Positions 1 through 6,343 of a stretch of 6,902 bases of DNA are shown here, piece after piece. Origin of the DNA: Synergistales bacterium (GTDB lineage Bacteria; Synergistota; Synergistia; Synergistales; Aminobacteriaceae); assembly GCA_025997955.1 (NCBI GenBank), contig BNVH01000120.1, forward strand, positions 1 through 6,902, in the 5' to 3' direction. Each line of letters opens with the position of its first letter. The first letter of the stretch is position 1. Both the position numbers and the translations under genes were made by a program. The notes under the pieces are model-generated. The model saw only the letters and a program-made list of their open reading frames with translations, made no database searches and was not told where the DNA came from.

Positions 1-2
1 GC

Positions 3-521
3 GCTATAGGCTTCGAGTCCGGTAGCAGCGGCAGCCTCTTCGAGTCAGGTTCTAAACTCTGGAGCTTTGGGCCGCAGATATCAATACCTATCTTCCACGC
101 CGGAGCTATACGCAAAAACATTCAGGTCCAGACATCTAAACAAGAACAGGCTTTAGCCGCCTACGAGCAGACAGTGCTCATGGCGGTAGCAGAGGTGCGT
201 AACGCCATGACCGCCAATGTCTTAGAGTATCAACGCAACGCCTCTCTTCGCGGTGGCGTCGAAGCGGCGCGTGGAGCTTTAGGCGTGGCAACGGATAAAT
301 ACAGAAGCGGTCTCTCGGACTTCAACAACGTCATTATAGCTCAGCAAGCTCTGTTGAGCTTAGAGGAGCAGTACGTGATCAGCGAGGGACAGAGGGCCTC
401 TAACGTCGTCCGTATCTTTAAAGCGCTGGGCGGAGGCTGGGCGCCTCTGATTGCTGAGAACACCGAGAACTTAGACGAAAAGACCATAGCAAGCAAAAAA
501 CACAGAAATGGAGAAAACTGA
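3..521 (+). CDS. Outer-membrane efflux channel, TolC/OprM/NodT type, C-terminal part (5' truncated by window)
   Basis: This is the last 172 residues of an outer-membrane factor, the exit duct of a tripartite efflux or type I secretion system. The reading frame is open from the window edge, so the true start lies outside. The family signature is visible: a Leu-Trp-Ser-Phe-Gly-Pro block followed by Ile-Ser-Ile-Pro-Ile-Phe and an Ala-Gly (positions 57-110), the usual beta-strand before the second long helical hairpin. Next come an Ala-Ala-Tyr-Glu-Gln-Thr-Val-Leu helix (about 150-173) and a second helix ending in a Tyr-Arg-Ser-Gly-Leu-Ser-Asp-Phe block (about 299-322), typical of NodT/OprM proteins. 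The polar, lysine-rich tail of about 25 residues has no recognisable function. The gene ends 5 bases before the adaptor gene, so the two are co-transcribed. Substrate cannot be told. Family call is strong; subfamily is not. Confidence 0.9.
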   Translation, partial: AIGFESGSSGSLFESGSKLWSFGPQISIPIFHAGAIRKNIQVQTSKQEQALAAYEQTVLMAVAEVRNAMTANVLEYQRNASLRGGVEAARGALGVATDKYRSGLSDFNNVIIAQQALLSLEEQYVISEGQRASNVVRIFKALGGGWAPLIAENTENLDEKTIASKKHRNGEN

Positions 522-526
522 ACATT

Positions 527-1825
527 ATGGAAACTGAGAATATGAAACCTGAGACTCCCAAGACAAAAAAGCCACGAAAGAGAAGATGGGGAAGAAAACT
601 TGTATTGCTCGTCTTCCTTGCGGTTGCCGCGCACCTCTGGCTGAACAGCGGCTCGGCTCCACGCGAGGTTGTCGAGTATTATCACAAGGGTGTGGAGTAT
701 GTTACGAACATTAAGGACACCCTGAACGAAAACCCGACTGTTCGCTCTGTTATTACATATGTCACTAATCTCTTGAGCAAAAGCTCAACCCCCACGCCCG
801 CCGCACAGACTCAAGCGCGGCAAGTTCCGTCCGTGGCGCTGAACATCGTAGAGAGCGTGAGCCTCGCGACGGAACGCGACTACATCGGCAGAGTAGAAGC
901 CGTTCAGACCGTCCAGCTGAAGCCCCAAGTAGCCGGACAGATAGCCGAGGTGCACTTCAAAGAGGGATCTATTGTAAAAGCGGGGCAGCTTTTGTTCTCT
1001 ATTGACAATAGACAATATCAGGCAACGGTGGATTTGCGAAAGGCGGATCTCGCCAAAGCCACAGCCAACTACGACAGAGCCCTGAAGTACCGCGACCGTC
1101 TCAAGACAGCGGACAAACGCAGCGTATCGGCGTCAGATCTCGATATTGCTGAAAGCGATGTCCTACAGGGCAAAGCAGGCGTAGATCTGGCCAAAGCCTC
1201 ACTCAAGCTCGCTCAGATTGATCTTGATCACACAAAGGTAACCGCTCCGATAGCGGGTAGAATCGGCGCGGCCTTTTTTACAAAAGGTAACTACGTCACG
1301 CCGACTGGAGTGCAGCCATTAGCTGTCATAGTACAAGTTGACCCCATACGCGTGGTCTTCGCGCTGTCGGACAGAGATTATTTGGACGCCTACGCTCTGT
1401 TCAAAAGCAGCGAGGACGTCTATAACGCCAAGATACTTCTTTCCAACGGCGTGGAATATCCATTCACCGGAAATCGTGACTTCGAGGACAACGCCATGAA
1501 CGAGCACACCGGAACGATGACCGTTCGCCTCAGTTTTGAAAACAAGGAGGGCGAGCTCATCCCTGGAGCCATGGTAAGGGTGAGGACGCGTCCAGCGAGC
1601 GCTCACGTGGCTATCGTCATCCCGCAGGAGGCCATACTCGCTGACGCTCAAGGAGATTACGTCTACATAGTGGATACCGAAAACGTCACGCGCCAAAGGC
1701 GAGTGAGTTTAGGCGCCGAGGAGGGCGCAACGCGGGAGGTCGTCTCGGGACTCTCCGAGGGTGAGCGTGTCGTCGTCTACGGTTTGCAGTCTATTCGACC
1801 TGAGATGAAGGTGAATCCGAAGTAA
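527..1825 (+). CDS. Periplasmic adaptor (membrane fusion protein) of an RND-type efflux system, HlyD/AcrA family
   Basis: A 432-residue adaptor that would bridge an inner-membrane pump and the outer-membrane channel encoded just upstream. The N-terminus is very basic (residues 12-24), then a single hydrophobic segment (24-40) with no lipobox cysteine, so it is probably a signal anchor rather than a lipoprotein. Residues 41-105 form an unusually long polar linker. The barrel-sandwich halves are at about 106-165 (Leu-Lys-Pro-Gln-Val-Ala-Gly-Gln-Ile) and 237-272 (Val-Thr-Ala-Pro-Ile-Ala-Gly-Arg-Ile-Gly). They flank an alpha-hairpin at 166-236. The beta-barrel follows (273-355) and the membrane-proximal domain ends the protein (Ile-Pro-Gln-Glu-Ala-Ile at 365-370, Gly-Leu-Ser-Glu-Gly-Glu at 408-413). 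ATG 527 has only a distant GGAG (510-513); ATG 542 is a possible in-frame alternative. It is the last gene of its operon, with a terminator directly downstream. The pump partner is not visible here. Confidence 0.92.
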   Translation: METENMKPETPKTKKPRKRRWGRKLVLLVFLAVAAHLWLNSGSAPREVVEYYHKGVEYVTNIKDTLNENPTVRSVITYVTNLLSKSSTPTPAAQTQARQVPSVALNIVESVSLATERDYIGRVEAVQTVQLKPQVAGQIAEVHFKEGSIVKAGQLLFSIDNRQYQATVDLRKADLAKATANYDRALKYRDRLKTADKRSVSASDLDIAESDVLQGKAGVDLAKASLKLAQIDLDHTKVTAPIAGRIGAAFFTKGNYVTPTGVQPLAVIVQVDPIRVVFALSDRDYLDAYALFKSSEDVYNAKILLSNGVEYPFTGNRDFEDNAMNEHTGTMTVRLSFENKEGELIPGAMVRVRTRPASAHVAIVIPQEAILADAQGDYVYIVDTENVTRQRRVSLGAEEGATREVVSGLSEGERVVVYGLQSIRPEMKVNPK

Positions 1826-1829
1826 AAAT

Positions 1830-1878
1830 AATAATCCAAAAGACGACATGTCGAGCGGCGTCTTTTGGATTATTTTTT
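1830..1878. terminator. Bidirectional intrinsic terminator between convergent genes
   Basis: A perfect 16-bp inverted repeat (1830-1845 with 1859-1874) encloses a 13-base loop. It is followed on the plus strand by a six-T run (1873-1878) and preceded by an A-rich stretch (1824-1831), which reads as a T-rich tail on the minus strand. It starts 4 bases after the adaptor stop codon and ends 10 bases before the cyclase stop codon on the other strand, so it can end both transcripts. Confidence 0.9.
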
Positions 1879-1888
1879 AAAGTCGAGC

Positions 1889-4162
1889 TTACTTTGAAGT
1901 GAATACCCAGACCCCGTCCCAATTTTCAGGCGGAGTTTCCCTTAGCTGAGTCGCCCGCTCGTTGTATATGCTGTACAGCTTGTTGTCGGGAAAGTCTGAA
2001 TAAAGCGAAGCGAAAGCGGTTTCGCAAGCCCCGAAGTCGCCAGCAATGTATAATTCACTGGCCGTTTTCCATCGCGCGAGCTCGTCTATGCGCGCAAGCT
2101 CGTCCTCGTGGCTCATCGGAGTGTAGATGCTCACCGGCTGAGTCTTGCCCTTGACGCTTATGGTGTCTATGAACTGCCATGAAAACTCGTTTCCGCAAGC
2201 CGCCATCGTGTTCTCGCTCACCACTACTTTCACGCCGTACTTGGGACAGAGCCCCTCAAGACGTGACGCGAGGTTGACGCTGTCTCCTATCAGCGTATAG
2301 TTCACCCTGTCGGCCGAGCCCATGTTGCCCACGTAAGCAGGCCCTGTGTGAATGCCGGCTCCTATCCGTATGGTCACGCCGTATTCCTCTTCAAACTCCT
2401 CGTTCATCGCGCTCAGCTTCTCCTGCATCGCTACGGCGGAGCCGACCGCGAGGGCTGGGTGCCCCGGTACGTCAAGCGGCGCGTTCCAGAAAGCCATCAA
2501 CGCGTCGCCGATGAACTTGTCGAGCGTTCCCTCTCTTTCAAGCACCACCGCGGTCATAGGAGTGAAGTAGCGGTTTAGCAAGCTGACCATCTGAATAGGC
2601 GATAGTTTTTCGCTTATACTGGTGAATCCCCTGATGTCGGTAAAGATTATCGACAATTCCCGTTCTTCTCCGGCGAAAAGGTCGCCGCGCAGTTTTGTGA
2701 TACGTTTCACTATTTCCGGCGAGACGTATTTGGAAAACGCGTTGCGAAGGACTGTTTTTTGTTTTTCCTCCTGCCAGAAGCGCAAAAAAGTCAGAATGGC
2801 CCCGATTATCGCTATTGTCATTATGATATAGAGCGGCGATATGAATATCCCCCGCGCAAAATAACGCCGCGACAAAAAGACGAGTATGGCGACGAGCGCT
2901 ACAGCCGTCGAGATATATATCCGAGGCTTAGCGAAGCCAAAGACAACCGTGCATATTATGGCCGCGATAACAATACCTAAAACCTGAAGACCGGGCGTAA
3001 ATATGGGGATGGTTATCTCGTTTCCGGCTATCATAGCGTCAAGAACCGCCGCGTGAATTTCGACGCCCGGATAAACCGAGTCGAAGGGCATGGCTCGTAT
3101 ATCCATCAAACCCGCGGCTGACGTCCCTACAAACGCCACTCTGCCAGCTAATTGACCCGGGTCTACTCGCGCGCTTAGTACGTCAGCGGCGCTGATATAC
3201 TCGTATGTGTGGCTTGGACCTATGAACGGGACGTGCATCGTACCGTCAGGGCTTACCGATATGTTGTAAGAGCCGATTTTGATAGACTCCATTCCGTCTT
3301 CTCCGTACCGCATCGTGATATTGCGAACCCCTAAGCCTACCATTAGTGAACGCAGGGCGAGCGATGGGTATAGCCTGTCTTTTGCCATGATGAGTATAGG
3401 CACTCGGCGCACGATTCCGTCCGCGTCGGGCGCCACATTTATGAGCGCTACGGGAGCGCGCGCGCGAAGTTCGGGGAGCGGAAAGAGCACGCCGTCGGCT
3501 CCGTTGAGGAAACGTTTGTAGGAAGATTTCACTTCGGGAGCGGCTATCTCTATAATGTTCACTCCGGGGGACGCGTCGCCGCTCTCTTCTTTGGAGTGGT
3601 CGTCATACCTCGCGTAAGCCCCCAGCACCGCCGGCGACTCGCCGAGGGCCTCACCGAGTAGTTTGTCATAATCGTAAAAGTTTTCAGGCAAGCCTCCGAA
3701 AGTAACGTCAAAGTTCTTGTCCCGCTTGAGATAGCTTCGCATTTCTTCCGGTGAGGAGTTGTCGTTTTCGGCGAACATTATATCGAATCCCACGGAGGCT
3801 ACCTGATAGCGCGTCAGCATTCTAACCAAGTCAGCCACCAAATAGCGCGGCCAGGGAAATTGTCCGTACTCCTCCATAGTCTTCTCGTCTATATCTATAA
3901 TGACGGGCACAGGGGAGGGGGCCGTCGACGCCCTGAGCGGCAGGAGCATGTCGTAAACCTTTAGATCGAGACGAGTCAATATAGGCGGGGCGATAACATA
4001 AAGGACAGTCATCAAAACGGTGGCGGACAGACCGACAAGAACAATCTGAAACCGCGACGCGCGCGTAACGTCGCCTATTATATGCGATGTGACCTTAATT
4101 CCGGTGGCTGCCCTATTCCTTGCCTTTTTCAGGCCGGATTTGACTCTTTTGGGTGAGAGCAT
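1889..4162 (-). CDS. CHASE2-domain membrane adenylate cyclase (class III, Lys/Thr type)
   Basis: A 757-residue membrane receptor cyclase, expected to make cAMP from ATP. A basic cytoplasmic start leads to TM1 (about 38-60), then a periplasmic CHASE2 sensor (about 62-380). CHASE2 hallmarks are the Ile-Asp-Ile-Asp strand (89-92), Pro-Trp-Pro-Arg (103-106) and Pro-Gly-Val-Glu-Ile-His (365-370). Three more helices follow (about 389-410, 414-431, 438-460). The cyclase domain spans about 500-680: metal aspartates D509 (FTDIRGFT) and D553 (FIGDALMAFW), base-recognition pair K549 and T623, and transition-state N630 and R634 (IGDSVNLASRL). Every expected catalytic residue is present. Lys/Thr is the class IIIb pattern and argues against a guanylate cyclase. 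A tail (683-757) with a TPR-like helix pair ends in a Pro-Pro-x-x-Trp-Asp-Gly-Val motif. The ATG is preceded by GAGGG (4173-4177) 10 bases away. Only 16 bases separate it from the upstream gene, so it is the distal gene of the same operon. Confidence 0.93.
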   Translation of the reverse strand: MLSPKRVKSGLKKARNRAATGIKVTSHIIGDVTRASRFQIVLVGLSATVLMTVLYVIAPPILTRLDLKVYDMLLPLRASTAPSPVPVIIDIDEKTMEEYGQFPWPRYLVADLVRMLTRYQVASVGFDIMFAENDNSSPEEMRSYLKRDKNFDVTFGGLPENFYDYDKLLGEALGESPAVLGAYARYDDHSKEESGDASPGVNIIEIAAPEVKSSYKRFLNGADGVLFPLPELRARAPVALINVAPDADGIVRRVPILIMAKDRLYPSLALRSLMVGLGVRNITMRYGEDGMESIKIGSYNISVSPDGTMHVPFIGPSHTYEYISAADVLSARVDPGQLAGRVAFVGTSAAGLMDIRAMPFDSVYPGVEIHAAVLDAMIAGNEITIPIFTPGLQVLGIVIAAIICTVVFGFAKPRIYISTAVALVAILVFLSRRYFARGIFISPLYIIMTIAIIGAILTFLRFWQEEKQKTVLRNAFSKYVSPEIVKRITKLRGDLFAGEERELSIIFTDIRGFTSISEKLSPIQMVSLLNRYFTPMTAVVLEREGTLDKFIGDALMAFWNAPLDVPGHPALAVGSAVAMQEKLSAMNEEFEEEYGVTIRIGAGIHTGPAYVGNMGSADRVNYTLIGDSVNLASRLEGLCPKYGVKVVVSENTMAACGNEFSWQFIDTISVKGKTQPVSIYTPMSHEDELARIDELARWKTASELYIAGDFGACETAFASLYSDFPDNKLYSIYNERATQLRETPPENWDGVWVFTSK

Positions 4163-4172
4163 GTGATATTTT

Positions 4173-4177
4173 CCCTC
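4173..4177 (-). promoter_or_regulatory. Ribosome binding site of the cyclase gene
   Basis: On the minus strand GAGGG lies 10 bases before the ATG at 4162, immediately after the TGA of the upstream gene (4181-4179). It supports this start and leaves no room for a separate promoter, so the cyclase depends on the upstream transcript. Confidence 0.6.
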
Positions 4178-4178
4178 G

Positions 4179-6191
4179 TCACTCGGGAAATTTCTTGTAG
4201 ATGGAAGTTATAAGATCTCTTATCTCGGGCAAGAGCGCTATGAGCGAGGGGTCGAAGTGACGCCCGGCTTCTTTTTTCATCTCTAATAGCGCCTCTTCTA
4301 TGCTCCACGGTTTTTTGTAGCACCGCTTAGACACGAGGGCGTCGAACACATCCGCTATGGCCGTAATACGCGCCATGAGCGGTATGTCCGAGCCGCTCAA
4401 TTTACCCTCGTTTGTAGAGCCAGCGTAGCCGCTTCCGTCCCATTTTTGGTGATGGTGCCGGGCTATTTCGCAAGCATACGCGGCTATCGTTCCCGGATCG
4501 GCGGCCATTATTGAAGCGCCGAATTCGGTGTGCCCGCGCATAACCATAAACTCCTCGTCGGTGAGCTTGGCCGGTTTTTTAAGTATGAGGTCGCTTATAC
4601 CGACCTTGCCTATGTCGTGCAGCATAGAAGCAAGCCTAACGTGTCCTTTTTCATATCTTATATCGTCGGGGATATGTCCCGCGTGTTCGGCCCAGCACTG
4701 ATAGAGTTCGGCCGCTATTGAGCCGACGCGCTCCGCGTGAGGCCCTGTCTCCGACGGGTCGTGGACGGCGGCCATGCGAAGTATTCCGTAGATGCCATGA
4801 CGCTCCACGGCGCTGCGCTCAAGGATACCGGCCGCCTCGCGCGCGAGTAGGCGCACGTTGTACATCATACTCAGGTTGAAGAAGCAAGGCTGCTTGGTCT
4901 GTGGGTTTAGGCTATTGATAAGCTGCAATACCCCCAAAACCTCGCTGGATTTGTCAAAAAACGGTATGACGAGCATGGAGTACGTAAAGTAGCCGCTGCT
5001 GCGGTCAAAGCTGTCGTTGAAGCTATAGGGGACTCCCGGAGGAAGCTCGCGAATATTCGGTATATTGAGCGGACAACCTGTCGCGGCGACGTAGCCGGCG
5101 ATAGATTTTTCTGAAATGGGCATTCTAATGTTGACGTAGATATGTTTATGCGCGCTGTCCGCCGAAAACAGGGTGTCGTTGTGGGTGTAAGCGAACACCA
5201 ATTCGTTGCCCTCCCTGAGATAGATTGTCCCGGCGTCGGCGTGGGTTATCTCCCGAGCCTTGGCGAGAATCCTGTCGAGGATGGAGTTCTCGTCACGGTA
5301 TTGCGAAAGCCGCTCTAAAAATACCAACAGCCAGTCGCTGCCGTTCCTCGTGAAGGGTATCGGCCCCTTGGGAGTGAACCTCATTCCCTCGCGCGCTACG
5401 TATATTTTTAACTTGCTATCACTGCTCTCAAGAGCGGAAAATTTTTGATCTAATTTATCAAGCTCCTGATCCGGACGTACCGGGTCGTGGTGGGTGAGCA
5501 CCAAGTTTCGCACACCGGCCGATTGAGCAACGTCCACCCAGTCCTCCCACCTGGAATGTCCCCAGCCGGGATGATAGTCGCACTCGTTGTACATAGCGTC
5601 CACAATGGCTATGTCGGCCCCGCTCAAGGATTTGACGGCGTCAGAGTGGGCATGGGGACTATCGGTTATCTCGTGGTCTCCTCCGTAAACAAACATGGCG
5701 TTGTCCACGGACACGCGATAGCCAAGGCCGCCTCCGGGATGACACACGGCAAAAGGTTCTACGACAATCGGCTCAGAACCTTGCGGCGTCGGGATCTCAA
5801 ACGTCGCCCCGGCACTGACGAGATGAATGCGCACGTCGCCCCTCAATTCTTTGAAGGGTACGGGGAAAAACGCGCACTGGTAAAGAAAATCCGGCATATT
5901 CTCGAGCCAGCTTGGCAGATAAAGGTGCGTTATCCATTTAGGGGAGTGAATCGGCCTGAAGAACCAAAGGCCAAACATGTGATCCATATGTCCGTGACTG
6001 ATAATGATGTGGCATTCGCCCGATTCGGGCAGCAAGTCTCCGGCCTCCCGCAAGCCCGTTCCGGCGTCAAAAAATATAGTGGCGCCCGAGTCTGTGTTGA
6101 GCTCAACGCATACGGTGTTGCCTCCGTAAAATATCGTATCCGGCGCTGGGTTGGCGATACTTCCTCGCACCCCCCTTATAATGGTTTCCAT
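4179..6191 (-). CDS. Three-domain signalling phosphodiesterase: metallo-beta-lactamase fold + GAF + HD-GYP
   Basis: A 670-residue soluble protein with no signal peptide or membrane segment. Residues 1 to about 275 are a metallo-beta-lactamase-fold hydrolase of the COG1235 kind: Arg-Gly-Val-Arg-Gly-Ser near the start, HxHxDH at 66-71 (H66, H68, D70, H71), H151 in His-Pro-Gly-Gly, D172 in Gly-Gly-Asp-His-Glu, and H234/H235 in Leu-Thr-His-His-Asp-Pro. A GAF sensor follows (about 290-455), with Ser-Ile-Ala-Gly-Tyr-Val-Ala (363-369) and Gly-Val-Leu-Gln-Leu-Ile-Asn (420-426). Residues about 460-660 are an HD-GYP domain: E481, H485, H525-D526 (HDIGK), H554, H580-H581 and D614 are all in place, so c-di-GMP hydrolysis is plausible. 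Two oddities are GYA instead of GYP (588-590) and about five extra residues right after it. The start fits the family's usual N-terminus; AGAGGT lies 9 bases upstream and no other in-frame start codon is available. The substrate of the MBL domain is unknown; a cyclic nucleotide is a guess from context. Confidence 0.93.
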   Translation of the reverse strand: METIIRGVRGSIANPAPDTIFYGGNTVCVELNTDSGATIFFDAGTGLREAGDLLPESGECHIIISHGHMDHMFGLWFFRPIHSPKWITHLYLPSWLENMPDFLYQCAFFPVPFKELRGDVRIHLVSAGATFEIPTPQGSEPIVVEPFAVCHPGGGLGYRVSVDNAMFVYGGDHEITDSPHAHSDAVKSLSGADIAIVDAMYNECDYHPGWGHSRWEDWVDVAQSAGVRNLVLTHHDPVRPDQELDKLDQKFSALESSDSKLKIYVAREGMRFTPKGPIPFTRNGSDWLLVFLERLSQYRDENSILDRILAKAREITHADAGTIYLREGNELVFAYTHNDTLFSADSAHKHIYVNIRMPISEKSIAGYVAATGCPLNIPNIRELPPGVPYSFNDSFDRSSGYFTYSMLVIPFFDKSSEVLGVLQLINSLNPQTKQPCFFNLSMMYNVRLLAREAAGILERSAVERHGIYGILRMAAVHDPSETGPHAERVGSIAAELYQCWAEHAGHIPDDIRYEKGHVRLASMLHDIGKVGISDLILKKPAKLTDEEFMVMRGHTEFGASIMAADPGTIAAYACEIARHHHQKWDGSGYAGSTNEGKLSGSDIPLMARITAIADVFDALVSKRCYKKPWSIEEALLEMKKEAGRHFDPSLIALLPEIRDLITSIYKKFPE

Positions 6192-6220
6192 TATTTTTTT
6201 ACCTCTGCTACCATTTGCAT
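6191..6220 (-). CDS. Nine-codon leader ORF overlapping the start of the MBL-GAF-HD gene
   Basis: On the minus strand ATG at 6220-6218 opens a nine-residue frame, MQMVAEVKK, ending in TAA at 6193-6191. The last A of this stop is the first A of the ATG of the next gene (TAATG), the classic arrangement for translational coupling. It is preceded by GGGAGGT (6233-6227), with 7 bases between the GGAGG core and the ATG. That is a stronger Shine-Dalgarno than the AGAGGT used by the large gene, and AGAGGT itself lies inside this mini-ORF. The peptide resembles nothing I recognise; the act of translating it may be what matters. A frame this short can also arise by chance, hence the moderate confidence. 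Confidence 0.42.
   Translation of the reverse strand: MQMVAEVKK
6201..6206 (-). promoter_or_regulatory. Ribosome binding site of the MBL-GAF-HD gene
   Basis: AGAGGT on the minus strand, 9 bases before the ATG at 6191. It decides the start together with the absence of upstream in-frame ATG, GTG or TTG codons. It is embedded in the leader mini-ORF, so ribosomes on the leader would cover it. Confidence 0.6.
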
Positions 6221-6252
6221 ATAAAGACCTCCCGTTTAGACCATTAAATACG

Positions 6253-6281
6253 AAAGTAACACAAGCGCTAGAAAATTACAA
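6253..6281 (-). promoter_or_regulatory. Candidate sigma-70 promoter of the minus-strand signalling operon
   Basis: Reading the minus strand, TTGTAA (6281-6276) and TACTTT (6258-6253) are 17 bases apart. Each matches the consensus at four of six positions, including the key T, A and final T of the -10 box. Transcription would begin near 6246, giving a leader of about 25 bases before the mini-ORF. Other AT-rich hexamers such as TATGAT exist upstream, so the choice is tentative. Confidence 0.35.
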
Positions 6282-6297
6282 TATTCCATCATAGCGC
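6264..6297. repeat. Inverted repeat spanning the candidate operon promoter
   Basis: GCGCTA (6265-6270) and TAGCGC (6292-6297) are inverted copies 21 bases apart and straddle the proposed -35 box of the minus-strand promoter. The left copy with its preceding A is also the palindrome AGCGCT (6264-6269). The spacing would suit a dimeric regulator or a looping pair, but no regulator is identified. Confidence 0.35.
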
Positions 6298-6312
6298 CGA
6301 CATGTCCGCGCT
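6293..6312. promoter_or_regulatory. 20-bp near-perfect palindrome, candidate operator
   Basis: AGCGCCGACATGTCCGCGCT is symmetric at nine of ten arm positions, with a perfect GACATGTC core (6299-6306); only the C/C pair at 6298 and 6307 breaks it. It lies between the divergent promoters. Because it has no loop, it is more likely a DNA site for a dimeric protein than an RNA hairpin. A ten-base palindrome, TTTTATAAAA, overlaps its right end by one base (6312-6321). Confidence 0.45.
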
Positions 6313-6334
6313 TTTATAAAATGTTCACGCTACC

Positions 6335-6343
6335 TGTTATACT
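6335..6343 (+). promoter_or_regulatory. Candidate extended -10 promoter of the DUF1703-type gene start
   Basis: TGTTATACT contains TG, one spacer base and the hexamer TATACT, which matches the -10 consensus at five of six positions. No good -35 box precedes it, as expected for an extended -10 promoter. Transcription would start near 6350, ahead of the GGGGAGG ribosome site (6363-6369) and the ATG at 6378. Confidence 0.4.

Noticed and set aside
341..1696. Several minus-strand frames of 76-125 codons opposite the efflux genes.
   Set aside because: They lie opposite well-supported family members and show no domain features.
5487..6224. A 245-codon open frame on the plus strand opposite the MBL domain.
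   Set aside because: It is antisense to a gene with clear catalytic motifs, has no recognisable domain and no good ribosome site. It is a shadow of the real coding frame.
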